Positions 7,680-15,438 of a stretch of DNA of 64,000 nt are shown here, piece by piece. Source of the DNA: Actinoalloteichus hoggarensis. GTDB lineage: Bacteria > Actinomycetota > Actinomycetes > Mycobacteriales > Pseudonocardiaceae. The stretch spans positions 1,612,001 through 1,676,000 of the forward strand of contig NZ_CP022521.1 in NCBI RefSeq assembly GCF_002234535.1, in the 5' to 3' direction. Both the position numbers and the translations under genes were made by a program. The first letter of the stretch is position 1. Each line of letters opens with the position of its first letter. The notes under the pieces were generated by a model that saw nothing but the letters and a program-made list of their open reading frames with translations, searched no databases and was not told the origin of the DNA.

Positions 7680-8629
7680 CCGCGTCCGAGACGGTGATCG
7701 AGACCGTCGACCTCGGCAGGCGCTTCGGCACGGTGACCGCCTTGACCGGGGTGAACCTCGCGGTGCGGCGCGGATCGGTCCTCGGTCTCCTGGGACACAA
7801 CGGGGCGGGCAAGACGACGCTGGTCAACATCCTCGGCACGCTGGTCCGCCCCACCTCCGGCCGAGCCCGGATAGCCGGACTCGACGTGGTCGACCAGGCC
7901 GCCCAGGTCCGCAGCCGAATCGGCCTCACCGGCCAGTTCGCCGCCCTGGACGAGAGGATCTCCGGCCTCGACAACCTCGTCGTGATCGGACGCCTGCTGG
8001 GTGCGGGCAGGCGAGCGGCTCGACGCCGGGCCGACGAACTGCTGGAGCTCTTCGACCTCACGGCGGTCGCGACCAGGCAGGCCCGCGCCTACTCGGGCGG
8101 GATGCGGCGCCGACTCGACCTCGCCCTCGGCCTCGTCGGTCGTCCCGAGGTCATCGTGCTCGACGAGCCGACCACCGGGATGGACCCGACGAGCAGGCTG
8201 AGCCTCTGGCAGACCGTCGCCGAGATGGCGCGCGACGGCAGCACGGTGCTGCTCACCACCCAGTACCTCGACGAGGCCGACCGGCTCGCCGACGTGATCA
8301 CCGTCCTGGCGGGCGGGCGCGTCGTCGCGACGGGCACACCCGACGAGTTGAAGGCCAGGGTCGGCCGCCGCGCCGTCACGGTGCGGCTGCTCGAGGAGGA
8401 CACGGCCAGGGCACTCGACGCGCTGCGCGCCGCCGGGCTGCACCCGGTGCGCGGCGAAGGCGCGGGCGCCGGACTCACCGTCGCGGTCGAGGCCGCCCGC
8501 GAGATCACGGCGGTGGTGCGGGCCCTGGACACGGCGGGCATCGAGGCCCAGGAGCTCGGACTCACCGAGCCGGGACTCGACGAGGTCTACCTCTTCGTCA
8601 TGAACAACGGTGCCGCGCATGCGGGCTGA
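7676..8629 (+). CDS. ABC transporter ATP-binding protein, DrrA-like
   Basis: A 317-residue ATPase. It has Walker A GHNGAGKTT at residues 40-48, a Q-loop TGQFAALDE, signature YSGGMRRR near residue 140, Walker B VIVLDEPTTGMD near residue 160, and switch-region TTQYLDEADRLAD. The C-terminal 80 residues (GRRAVTVRLL... LTEPGLDEVYLFV) match the tail typical of daunorubicin-resistance DrrA ATPases. The GTG start overlaps the stop of the MauE-like gene. With the next gene it forms an exporter that probably expels the lasso peptide and gives self-protection. It is not the LasD-type exporter with fused transmembrane domain, but DrrAB-like pairs are common in actinobacterial RiPP clusters. Confidence 0.9.
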   Translation: MTASETVIETVDLGRRFGTVTALTGVNLAVRRGSVLGLLGHNGAGKTTLVNILGTLVRPTSGRARIAGLDVVDQAAQVRSRIGLTGQFAALDERISGLDNLVVIGRLLGAGRRAARRRADELLELFDLTAVATRQARAYSGGMRRRLDLALGLVGRPEVIVLDEPTTGMDPTSRLSLWQTVAEMARDGSTVLLTTQYLDEADRLADVITVLAGGRVVATGTPDELKARVGRRAVTVRLLEEDTARALDALRAAGLHPVRGEGAGAGLTVAVEAAREITAVVRALDTAGIEAQELGLTEPGLDEVYLFVMNNGAAHAG

Positions 8630-8651
8630 CTCGATCGGAGGTGGTCCGGCG

Positions 8652-9539
8652 ATGCCCGTCGACTCGCCAGACACGGCAGGCGCGCCGAGCGTCGGTCACC
8701 CGCCGCGGCCGTCGGGCCCCGCGGGCAGCGATGCTCGGCCGCGGCACGCCCGCCCGACCCTGCACGGGGCGCCGGTGCGCGATCAGATCCTGATCCTGGC
8801 AGGCCGGTCGCTGCGGGCGATACTGCGCGATCCTCGGCTGCTCCTGGCCAACCTGCTCACGCCGCTGCTGATGCTGGTGGTGTTCAGCCAGATCTTCGGC
8901 AGCGTGGCGCAGACGCCGAGCTTCCCGCCCGACACCGACTACGTCGCCTTCCTGGTGCCCGCGATCTTGATCAACGCGACGCTGCAGGCCGCGATCAGCA
9001 GCGCGTTCGGCCTCGCCGACGACCTGACCTCCGGCATCGTCGCCCGGTTCCGCTCGCTGCCCGTCTGGCCGGGGTCCATCCTGCTGGGGCGAAGCCTGGC
9101 CGACCTGGTGCGCACGGCCGTGCAACTGCTGTTGATCCTCGTCCTGGCCGCCGCCCTGCTCGGCTTCCGACCGCCGGGCGGGATGTCCGGCGCCCTCGCG
9201 GCCTGGGCCCTGGCCCTGGCCGTGGGCACCGGCCTCGGCTGGATCTTCATCGCGGTCGCCTGTCGGGTGCGCGACGTCCAGGTCATGCAGACGGTGACCA
9301 CGCTGCTGACCTTCCCCCTGATGTTCTGCTCGAACGCCTTCATCCCGACCGAGGGCCTGCCGGGCTGGCTGCGCGGCGTCGCCGAGGTCAACCCGATGTC
9401 CTACGGCATCGACGCGGCACGGGCCCTGGTCCTCGACCAGCCCGCGGCCGGCGGCGTGCTCGCCGCCGTCGTCACGAGCCTCGTGGTGGGCGTCGTCGCG
9501 GGCGTGTTCGCCGTGCGGGGCTTCCGCCGTCCGTCGTGA
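8652..9539 (+). CDS. ABC-2 type permease, DrrB-like
   Basis: A 295-residue permease with a Pro-rich cytoplasmic N-terminus and six predicted helices, the first at LLLANLLTPLLMLVVFSQIFG and the last at VLAAVVTSLVVGVVAGVFAV. VNPMSYGIDAARAL near the C-terminus is the usual ABC-2/DrrB signature region. I chose the ATG at 8652 because GGAGG lies nine bases upstream; an in-frame ATG at 8619 would overlap the ATPase gene and lacks this site. It starts 22 bases after the ATPase stop and ends the lasso operon. Confidence 0.88.
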   Translation: MPVDSPDTAGAPSVGHPPRPSGPAGSDARPRHARPTLHGAPVRDQILILAGRSLRAILRDPRLLLANLLTPLLMLVVFSQIFGSVAQTPSFPPDTDYVAFLVPAILINATLQAAISSAFGLADDLTSGIVARFRSLPVWPGSILLGRSLADLVRTAVQLLLILVLAAALLGFRPPGGMSGALAAWALALAVGTGLGWIFIAVACRVRDVQVMQTVTTLLTFPLMFCSNAFIPTEGLPGWLRGVAEVNPMSYGIDAARALVLDQPAAGGVLAAVVTSLVVGVVAGVFAVRGFRRPS

Positions 9540-9845
9540 CCCGCCGTGCGTGCGGCTCGCGTGCGGCCGGCCCGGGTGCCGCCCGGCGAGGTCGGGTGCG
9601 GGCCGGGAGCACGTCGCGGCGTGGCCGGGACCGCGCCGGGGCTGGCGATCACCGGGGCCGACCGAGGCCGGGCCCGCTGCTCGGCGGGGTACGGAGCTGA
9701 CCGGCGCGGACCGGTGCGAATCGAGCCTGCTCCGCGGACAGTCGTCGCCTGGACGCTGCGTTACGGTGATCGACGTGCGTCCGACCGGACCCGCCCGGGC
9801 GCATCACGAATCGATAACGCGTCTCTGAGACTCCAGGTAGCGAAG
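9540..9845. other. intergenic stretch between the lasso operon and the CRISPR repeats
   Basis: About 300 bases of GC-rich DNA with several short self-complementary GC blocks that could end the operon transcript, but no single clear terminator. I see no gene and no CRISPR leader of the usual AT-rich kind. Confidence 0.4.
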
Positions 9846-9994
9846 GTGATCCCCGCGCAAGCGGGGGTGAGCCGCAGCCCGGTGGCATGGAACCCGGCAC
9901 CGAGTTGTGATCCCCGCGCAAGCGGGGGTGAGCCCAGCCGGCGGGCTGCGTCGGCCGTGATCGGCGTGTGATCCCCGCGCGAGCGGGTGAGCCG
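9846..9994. CRISPR. orphan three-repeat CRISPR array, type I-E-like repeat
   Basis: Repeats lie at 9846-9874, 9907-9935 and 9968-9994. The first two are 29 bases, read GTGATCCCCGCGCAAGCG then GGGGTGAGCC plus one variable last base, and contain the internal palindrome CCCCGCGCAAGCGGGG. The third has lost two Gs and has an A-to-G change, so it is the degenerate terminal repeat. The two spacers (9875-9906 and 9936-9967) are each exactly 32 bases, giving the 61-base period of type I-E systems. No cas gene is present within the window, so the array depends on cas genes elsewhere or is a relic. The degenerate third repeat suggests the leader end is on the left. Confidence 0.88.
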
Positions 9995-10048
9995 CGAATG
10001 GCGGCCGGATCGGTGCGGCGGATCGAGACCGCACCGGCTCGCCAGGCC

Positions 10049-11065
10049 TCAGGCGACGACGGCGGCGCGGCCGAGGGAGAACGCCTCGGCCAGCAGGGCA
10101 TAGGACCGGAGCCGTTCCGCGGCCCCCGACACCTGAGTGGTGATCATCAGCTCGTCGGCGTCCGACAGGGCGAGCAGCTCCTCGATCCCCGCGCGGACGG
10201 TCGCAGGCGAGCCGACGAAGCGGCCCGCGCTCTGCGCCGCGACCAGGGCCGCCTCCTCGGCCGTGTACGGATGGTCGGCCGCCTCCTGCGGGGAGGGCAA
10301 CGGTCGGTCGCGGTCGCCCTGGCGCAGTCGGACGTAGAGCAGCGACGCGGGCGCGGCAAGCCTGCGGGCCGCCTCGTCCGTCTCGGCGCACACCGCTCCC
10401 ACCGAGATCACGGTGTGCGGCGCGGGCAGCCGGTCCGTCGGACGGAACGTCGAGCGGTAGACGTCGAGTGAGGCGCGGGCGGCCCGTGGATTGATGTGGT
10501 GGGCGTAGGCGAACGGCAGTCCGAGCATGCCCGCCAGCGCGGCGCTGCGCGGACTGACGCCGAGCAGCCACGGCGCAGGACTGCTGCCGAGGGCGGGCAC
10601 GGCCGACACCGACGACTCGTCGTCGCCCCGGTGACCGAAGTAGCGGAGCAGCTCACCCAGCTGTGCTGGGAAGTCCTCCGTCGCGGGCCGTCGTAGCGCA
10701 CTCGCGACCGCCGGGTCGGCGGCGGGCGCCCGGCCGATGCCCAGATCGATCCGACCGGGATGCAGCGCCGCCAGGGTCCCGAACTGCTCCGCCACCACCA
10801 GCGGTGGGTGATTGGGCAGCATCACCCCGCCGGACCCGACGCGCAGCGTGGTCGTCACCCCGGCCGCGGCCGCGATCAGCACCGCGGGCGAGCAGCTGGC
10901 GACGCTCGCGACATCGTGGTGTTCGGCGAACCAGTACCGGTGATAGCCGAGTGCCTCCGCCTCGCGGGCCAGCCGGACGCTGTCGCGCAGTGCCTGGGCG
11001 GGGGTCGAGTCCGATCCGACGGGGGCCAGGTCGAGCACGGAGACCGATACGGGCGCCGGTGTCAT
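10049..11065 (-). CDS. luciferase-like (LLM class) flavin-dependent oxidoreductase
   Basis: A 338-residue bacterial-luciferase-family monooxygenase of the MsnO8/YceB-like type. The start MTPAPVSVSVLDLAPVGSD is the typical first strand. It is followed by AREAEALGYHRYWFAEHHDV, VGSGGVMLPNHPPLVVAEQFGTLAALHPGRIDLGIGRAP and ALAGMLGLPFAYAHHINP. These proteins use reduced FMN from a partner reductase and act on small organic substrates; the substrate is unknown. GGGAAGGGAC precedes the ATG. It is divergent from the SARP-like gene at 11622, across 556 bases, and its 3' end faces the CRISPR repeats. Confidence 0.9.
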   Translation of the reverse strand: MTPAPVSVSVLDLAPVGSDSTPAQALRDSVRLAREAEALGYHRYWFAEHHDVASVASCSPAVLIAAAAGVTTTLRVGSGGVMLPNHPPLVVAEQFGTLAALHPGRIDLGIGRAPAADPAVASALRRPATEDFPAQLGELLRYFGHRGDDESSVSAVPALGSSPAPWLLGVSPRSAALAGMLGLPFAYAHHINPRAARASLDVYRSTFRPTDRLPAPHTVISVGAVCAETDEAARRLAAPASLLYVRLRQGDRDRPLPSPQEAADHPYTAEEAALVAAQSAGRFVGSPATVRAGIEELLALSDADELMITTQVSGAAERLRSYALLAEAFSLGRAAVVA

Positions 11066-11621
11066 GACTGTCCCTTCCCAAGGCGATCGCGGGCACGACC
11101 GGGGTCGTCCTCGGGACGTTAGGCCGCGTCCCCTGCCCGCCTCTTGTCCCGCGCTTGCCTCGGACGGCGGCGCCCCCGATCCGCGGTGTCGTCCGGGAGT
11201 CGGTGCACGCGGCCACGCCACTCCTGCCGTGGCGGCACCCGACGCCCTGGCCGGCACTTCCGGCGTGGCGTGTGCTCGGAATGCCAAGCGCGAGGCAAGG
11301 GACGCACAACCTCGACGACCTATCGTCGTGCGGCGTGTCGCGGCGTGGTCGGCCGGACATCGTCCGATGAGGAAGGGCTCGTCATGATCGCGGATTCGTG
11401 CGGGACGGGGACGCGGGCCGGTCGCGAGCGGCCGACGAGAGACCGGGCGGCGGCCGGGTGGGCACCGCTGATCGGCCGCGTCCGCTCCCGACGGTCGGGA
11501 TCTCCTCGCCGTGCGTGCGACCGCCCGCGACACGGCCTCGTCGGTCGTCCGGATAGGCGGCGGACGCGCGGCGACCGCCGCCCGGCGTCGTCGGCACGCC
11601 CGCACGCGCAGGCGACCGCCG
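11066..11621. other. divergent intergenic region
   Basis: It holds the divergent promoters of the monooxygenase and the SARP-like regulator. On the + strand a small frame begins at ATG 11385 behind AGGAAGGG and runs to 11629, overlapping the regulator start. Its arginine-rich composition makes it doubtful as a protein, although it could act as a leader frame. Nothing else is recognised. Confidence 0.35.
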
Positions 11622-12383
11622 ATGAGTGAGGATCGACCGGGACCGCGATTCCAGGTCCTCGGCCCGTTGACCGTGTCCACGGCCGACGGCAGGGCGGTGG
11701 CCCTCGGCGGCGAGAAGCCGCGCACCATGCTGGCCGCGCTGCTGCTGGCCGACGGCCGGATCATGAGCGACGAGTCTTTGATCGACCTGCTCTGGAGCGG
11801 ACGTCCGCCTGCGACGGTCCGGGCCCAGCTGCACACCTACGCCTCCCGGCTGCGCAGGGCACTGGCCCCTGACGCCCTGCTGACCCGCTGCGGCGCCGGG
11901 TATCGGCTCGACATCGGCGATCGGCCCTCCGACGCCGAGGACTTCGCCAGGCTCAGCGGCCTCGGGCACCGTGCGCTGGCCGAGGGCCGTCCCGCCTCGG
12001 CGGTGGAACTGCTGCACGCCGCCCTCGCCCTCTGGTACGGCCCGGCACTGACCGACGTGTCCGAGGCCCTGCGAGATCTCGAGACGCCCCGGCTGGAGGA
12101 GATGCGACTGGCCGCGGTGGAGGATCGGATCGAGGCCCGGCTGGCGCTCGGCGAACACGCGCAGGTGGTGCCGGAACTGGTCGAGCTGGTCGCCCGCCGG
12201 CCGCTGCGGGAACGGCTGCGTGCCCAGCTGATGACCGCACTGCAACGCAGCAACCGCCGGGCCGACGCCCTCGGCGTGTACGGCCAGGGCAGACTGATCC
12301 TGGACCGGGAGCTGGGCATCACACCGGGCCCGGCGCTGCGCGACGCCTACCGCCGAGCGATCCAGGGCCCGGCCACGGGTTAG
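11622..12383 (+). CDS. SARP/BTAD-domain transcriptional regulator
   Basis: A 253-residue small SARP. The OmpR-type winged helix lies in residues about 1-95 (RFQVLGPLTVSTADGRAVALGG, RTMLAALLLADGRIMSDESLIDLLWSG, QLHTYASRLRRAL, GAGYRLDI). The BTAD region follows (EDFARLSGLGHRALAEGRPASAVELLHAALALWYGPALTDV ... ALQRSNRRADALGVYGQGRLILDRELGITPGPALRDAYR). There is no ATPase or TPR extension. Its neighbours, the divergent luciferase-like monooxygenase and the convergent Tat protein, do not form a recognisable biosynthetic cluster, so its targets are unclear. Confidence 0.85.
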   Translation: MSEDRPGPRFQVLGPLTVSTADGRAVALGGEKPRTMLAALLLADGRIMSDESLIDLLWSGRPPATVRAQLHTYASRLRRALAPDALLTRCGAGYRLDIGDRPSDAEDFARLSGLGHRALAEGRPASAVELLHAALALWYGPALTDVSEALRDLETPRLEEMRLAAVEDRIEARLALGEHAQVVPELVELVARRPLRERLRAQLMTALQRSNRRADALGVYGQGRLILDRELGITPGPALRDAYRRAIQGPATG

Positions 12384-12432
12384 CCGTGTCCGCGCCGCAC
12401 GCGGGGACCGGACACGGCGGCCCCGTGCCGCG

Positions 12433-13224
12433 CTAGACCGTGGTGGAGTCGTGTTCCGCCGGGTAGGGCCACTCCCGGAACGCGAGGTCGGTCTGCACGC
12501 TGGTCCGAGGCAGCCAGATCCCGCGCAGCCTGCGCACCGTCTCATCAGGCAGCGGCGGATTGATCTCCCGCGCCCGCGGCTTGGCGATCGACTGGAGCGC
12601 CCAGGCGAGGCCGATCAGCCGGTCCAGTTCGGCCCACCGCGCACGGTCCACGTCCAAGACCATCATCGCGCGCAGGAACGCATGCCACAGGTGGTAGCTC
12701 AGGGTCGGATCGCCCTCCATCATGTGCACCTCGAGGCCGAGTTCGGCACGCCGTGGATCGAAGAGCAGACCCTGCCCGAAGAAGGAGAAGGCATCGACCA
12801 ACCGTGGGGATCGCGGCCGGTAGAAGGCGTCGACGACGCCGAGCTGGACGCGGGAGAGGACTCGCAACGGGGCTCGGATCGGGGCGGCGAACTCGGCGAA
12901 CTCGGCCGAGTAACCCGGCGACGCGCTGAGTTCGAGCCACGTGTCGTAGACCAGTGTGACGAAGCCGTCGCCGAACACGGCGTGCATGTCGAGGAACGCC
13001 TGCTCGACTTCGGGAATCCGGTGATACAGCGTGATGTCGTCGAACTGGAACCACATCTCGTTCGCCCGGCGGTCGCCGCTCATACCGGGAACCGGCGGCA
13101 GTTCCCGCTCGAGGCCGAGCTCGGCCGACTCGGCGGACCGGGCGGTCATCCCGGTGAGGACGCCCGAAGCCGCCGCGGCGAGGGACATCGTCAGCAGTCG
13201 TCGTCGGTCGAGGTGTCGAGACAT
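12433..13224 (-). CDS. Tat-exported protein of unknown function
   Basis: A 263-residue protein with a twin-arginine signal: RRRLLTMSLAAAASGVLTG at residues about 7-25, then an Ala-rich stretch around ARSAESAEL. The mature part is mostly helical and rich in aromatic and acidic residues (ANEMWFQFDDITLYHRIPEVEQAFLDMHAVFGDGFVTLVYDTWLE, EVHMMEGDPTLSYHLWHAFLRAMMVLDVDRARWAELDRLIG, GIWLPRTSVQTDLAFREWPYPAEH). I do not recognise the family. Tat export suggests a folded, perhaps cofactor-bound protein; His/Asp/Glu-rich helices would suit a metal site, but no clear motif is seen. AAGGA precedes the ATG. It is divergent from the SRPBCC gene. Confidence 0.7.
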   Translation of the reverse strand: MSRHLDRRRLLTMSLAAAASGVLTGMTARSAESAELGLERELPPVPGMSGDRRANEMWFQFDDITLYHRIPEVEQAFLDMHAVFGDGFVTLVYDTWLELSASPGYSAEFAEFAAPIRAPLRVLSRVQLGVVDAFYRPRSPRLVDAFSFFGQGLLFDPRRAELGLEVHMMEGDPTLSYHLWHAFLRAMMVLDVDRARWAELDRLIGLAWALQSIAKPRAREINPPLPDETVRRLRGIWLPRTSVQTDLAFREWPYPAEHDSTTV

Positions 13225-13298
13225 CGTCGACGTTCCTTTCTCGCTGCGCCCGATCGCGGGCACCGACGATAGGAGTGACGGCTGTATTCGCCCTATCA

Positions 13299-13326
13299 GC
13301 TTTCGATGCCCGGCTTTCGATGCCCG
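13299..13326. repeat. tandem 14-bp direct repeat
   Basis: GCTTTCGATGCCCG occurs twice, head to tail and without gap, 75 bases upstream of the Tat-protein start in the divergent intergenic region. It could be a direct-repeat operator or a recent duplication. Confidence 0.6.
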
Positions 13327-13475
13327 AGTGCGGCGGATCTCGGCCGGCCGAGTGCCCGTCGGCGCGGCCGGCTCCGGCGCCGCCCTCGGACGACCGGACC
13401 ACGCCCGCGAGTCCTCGGCGAGCAGCCGGGGGTTTCCGGTCAAGCCGCCGCGCGTGCCGAACATGTCCGCCACTC

Positions 13476-13502
13476 GTTTCATCCGCCGGGGGACCCGGGT
13501 AC
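13476..13502 (+). promoter_or_regulatory. SigB/SigF-like promoter of the SRPBCC gene
   Basis: GTTT at 13476-13479 and GGGTAC at 13497-13502, 17 bases apart, fit the GTTT-N15/17-GGGTA pattern of actinobacterial general-stress sigma factors (SigB/SigF group). The -10 element lies 45 bases before the TTG start. Confidence 0.55.
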
Positions 13503-13546
13503 AAGGGCCAGGAAGGCAGAACAACGATCCGACGGAGGAGGCAGCC

Positions 13547-14014
13547 TTGACCACCATCACCGAGACGATCGACGTCGACGTCGACGTGTCCGCCGCCTAC
13601 GACCAGTGGACCCAGTTCGAGTCCTTCCCGTACTTCATGGAAGGCGTGCAGGACATCCGCCAGGTCGATGACACGCACACCCACTGGCGGGTCGGATTCG
13701 GCGGTGCCAGCCGCGAGTTCGACGCCACGATCACCGAGCAGCACCCGGACGAGCGGGTGGCGTGGCGATCCGACAACGGACCCACCCACGCGGGCGTCGT
13801 GACCTTCCATCGGCTCGACGACACGACGACGCGGATCACCGCGCAGATGGACATCGATCCGGAGGGCTTCGTCGAGAAGGTCGGCGACCGCTTCGGCATC
13901 GTCGAGAACCGAGTCAAGGGCGACATGTCACGGTTCAAGCAGTTCATCGAGGGTCGAGGCGGTCAGCCGACCGGTGCGTGGCGGGGTGACGTGAATCCCT
14001 CGCCTGGTCATTGA
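13547..14014 (+). CDS. SRPBCC (START-like) family protein
   Basis: A 155-residue single-domain protein of the polyketide cyclase/dehydrase and lipid-transport superfamily, close to the Coq10-like group. TETIDVDVDVSAAYDQWTQFESFPYFMEGVQDIRQVDDTHTHWRV is the classical first strand-helix-strand, followed by ERVAWRSDNGPTHAGVVTFHRLDDTTTRITAQMDIDPEG and FKQFIEGRG. These proteins form a deep hydrophobic cavity, so a lipid- or quinone-binding role is likely. I chose TTG at 13547 because GGAGGAGGCAGCC precedes it and the fold begins there; the frame is open further upstream. A stress-sigma-like promoter lies 45 bases upstream, and the next gene has a similar one. Confidence 0.82.
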   Translation: MTTITETIDVDVDVSAAYDQWTQFESFPYFMEGVQDIRQVDDTHTHWRVGFGGASREFDATITEQHPDERVAWRSDNGPTHAGVVTFHRLDDTTTRITAQMDIDPEGFVEKVGDRFGIVENRVKGDMSRFKQFIEGRGGQPTGAWRGDVNPSPGH

Positions 14015-14221
14015 CCGAGATCTCGGCGTTGCAGGGCCCTCGGGACGGCGAACCCCGTGGTGACGTGAGACCGCCGTCCCGGAGCGGCCTCTGCCGGGAA
14101 CAGACTCCCGGACGGGCGGCGTCGTGGGCGTCTCGGCGGCACCGTGCGCCGCGCGGAACGCGGCGCGAAGACGGAAGCCTCTCGGCGCGAGGCGCTCGAG
14201 GCCGCAGACACGCCTGCCGCC

Positions 14222-14247
14222 GTTTCGTGCCGGGACGCCACGGGTAA
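14222..14247 (+). promoter_or_regulatory. second SigB/SigF-like promoter, before the short-chain dehydrogenase
   Basis: GTTT at 14222-14225 and GGGTAA at 14242-14247 are 16 bases apart, again fitting GTTT-N15/17-GGGTA. The start codon is 167 bases downstream, so the leader would be long. Two such sites before two consecutive genes make chance less likely. Confidence 0.45.
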
Positions 14248-14413
14248 CCGATCGAGTACGGCGTCGACGCCGGCGTCTCCGATCTTGCGGCCTCGGCCGG
14301 CCGCGCGAGCCGCACCGTCGCCGACCAGCGCCGGATCGACGTCGACGAGTCCGGGCGAGCGTTCTCGCCGTCTCGCGACCGTGTCCCGGCGGACGACCAG
14401 GCAAGGAGGACGC

Positions 14414-15274
14414 ATGTCGGACCCGAACGAGAAGCAGCCCCACCAGCAACAGCAGCCGCCGGGAGTGACGGCGGCCATGGACCCGCACCCCCGCGACTCC
14501 ATGGCCGACTACGAGGGCCGGGGTCTGCTCACCGGCCGACGAGCGCTCATCACCGGCGGCGACTCGGGCATCGGTCGGGCCGTCGCGGCTGCCTTCGCCA
14601 AGGAGGGCGCCGACATGGCGGTGGCCTACCTGGAGGAGCACGCGGACGCGGAACGGACGGCCGAGCTGGTCCGTGCCGAGGGGCGTCGCTGCGTGCTGCT
14701 GCCGGGCGACCTCGCGGGCGCCGAGCAGTGCCGCGGGATCGTGGAGGACACGGTGCGCGAGCTCGGCGGACTCGACATCCTCGTCAACAACATCGCGACG
14801 CAGTGGCCGGTGCACACGCCGGAGGAGATCACCGAGGAACAGTGGATGCACACCTTCGACGTCAACATGCACAGCTACTTCCGCGTGACGGCGGCGGCAC
14901 TGCCCCACCTGTCCGACGGCAGCGTCATCATCAACACCGGCTCGGTGAACGGTCTGCGCGGCAACAAGTCGCTCATCGACTACTCGGCCACCAAGGGCGC
15001 GATCCATGCCTGGACGTACGCGATGGCGCAGGCCCTGGCCGACCGGCGAATCAGGGTGAACTGTGTCGCACCGGGTCCGGTGTGGACACCGCTCATCCCG
15101 TCGACCTTCCCTGCGGAGAAGGTGAAGGAGTTCGGCAAGCAGGTTCCGTTCGAGGAGGCGGCCCATCCCGACGACCTCGCGCCCTCCTACGTGTTCCTGG
15201 CCTCCAATCGGCTCTCCGGCTACTACAGCGGCGAGGTGATCGCCGCGCTCGGCGGTGAGACCACGCCGGGTTGA
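14414..15274 (+). CDS. short-chain dehydrogenase/reductase, YhdF/YghA-like
   Basis: A 286-residue classical-type SDR with the long N-terminal extension (Gln/Pro-rich, residues 1-40) found in the general-stress oxidoreductases YhdF/YhxC of Bacillus and YghA of E. coli. The cofactor motif is TGGDSGIGRA (about residues 46-57). NN-I-A appears as LDILVNNIA, the catalytic Ser is in INTGSVNG, and the Tyr-x3-Lys is YSATK. VNCVAPGPVWTPLIPSTFP follows. It reduces or oxidises an unknown small substrate with NAD(P). AAGGAGGA precedes the ATG. The stress-type promoter and the SRPBCC neighbour suggest membership of the general stress regulon. Confidence 0.88.
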   Translation: MSDPNEKQPHQQQQPPGVTAAMDPHPRDSMADYEGRGLLTGRRALITGGDSGIGRAVAAAFAKEGADMAVAYLEEHADAERTAELVRAEGRRCVLLPGDLAGAEQCRGIVEDTVRELGGLDILVNNIATQWPVHTPEEITEEQWMHTFDVNMHSYFRVTAAALPHLSDGSVIINTGSVNGLRGNKSLIDYSATKGAIHAWTYAMAQALADRRIRVNCVAPGPVWTPLIPSTFPAEKVKEFGKQVPFEEAAHPDDLAPSYVFLASNRLSGYYSGEVIAALGGETTPG

Positions 15275-15438
15275 GTCCTCTAAGACGGTCGACCCGTTGT
15301 CCGGGGGAGCGGGAAGGGACGGCCCCCCTGGCCGCGCCGAGAACGTCGTTCCGACGCGACCGTGCAGGGGCCGGCGGGCACCACGCCGTGCGGCAGGCCG
15401 TTCCTTTCGCTCTCGGCCGGGTGCCTTCGGCGTCCGAT

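Noticed and set aside
11385-11629. Small + strand frame behind a good ribosome site before the SARP-like gene
   Set aside because: Composition is Arg-rich and without recognisable features; kept only as a possible leader frame.
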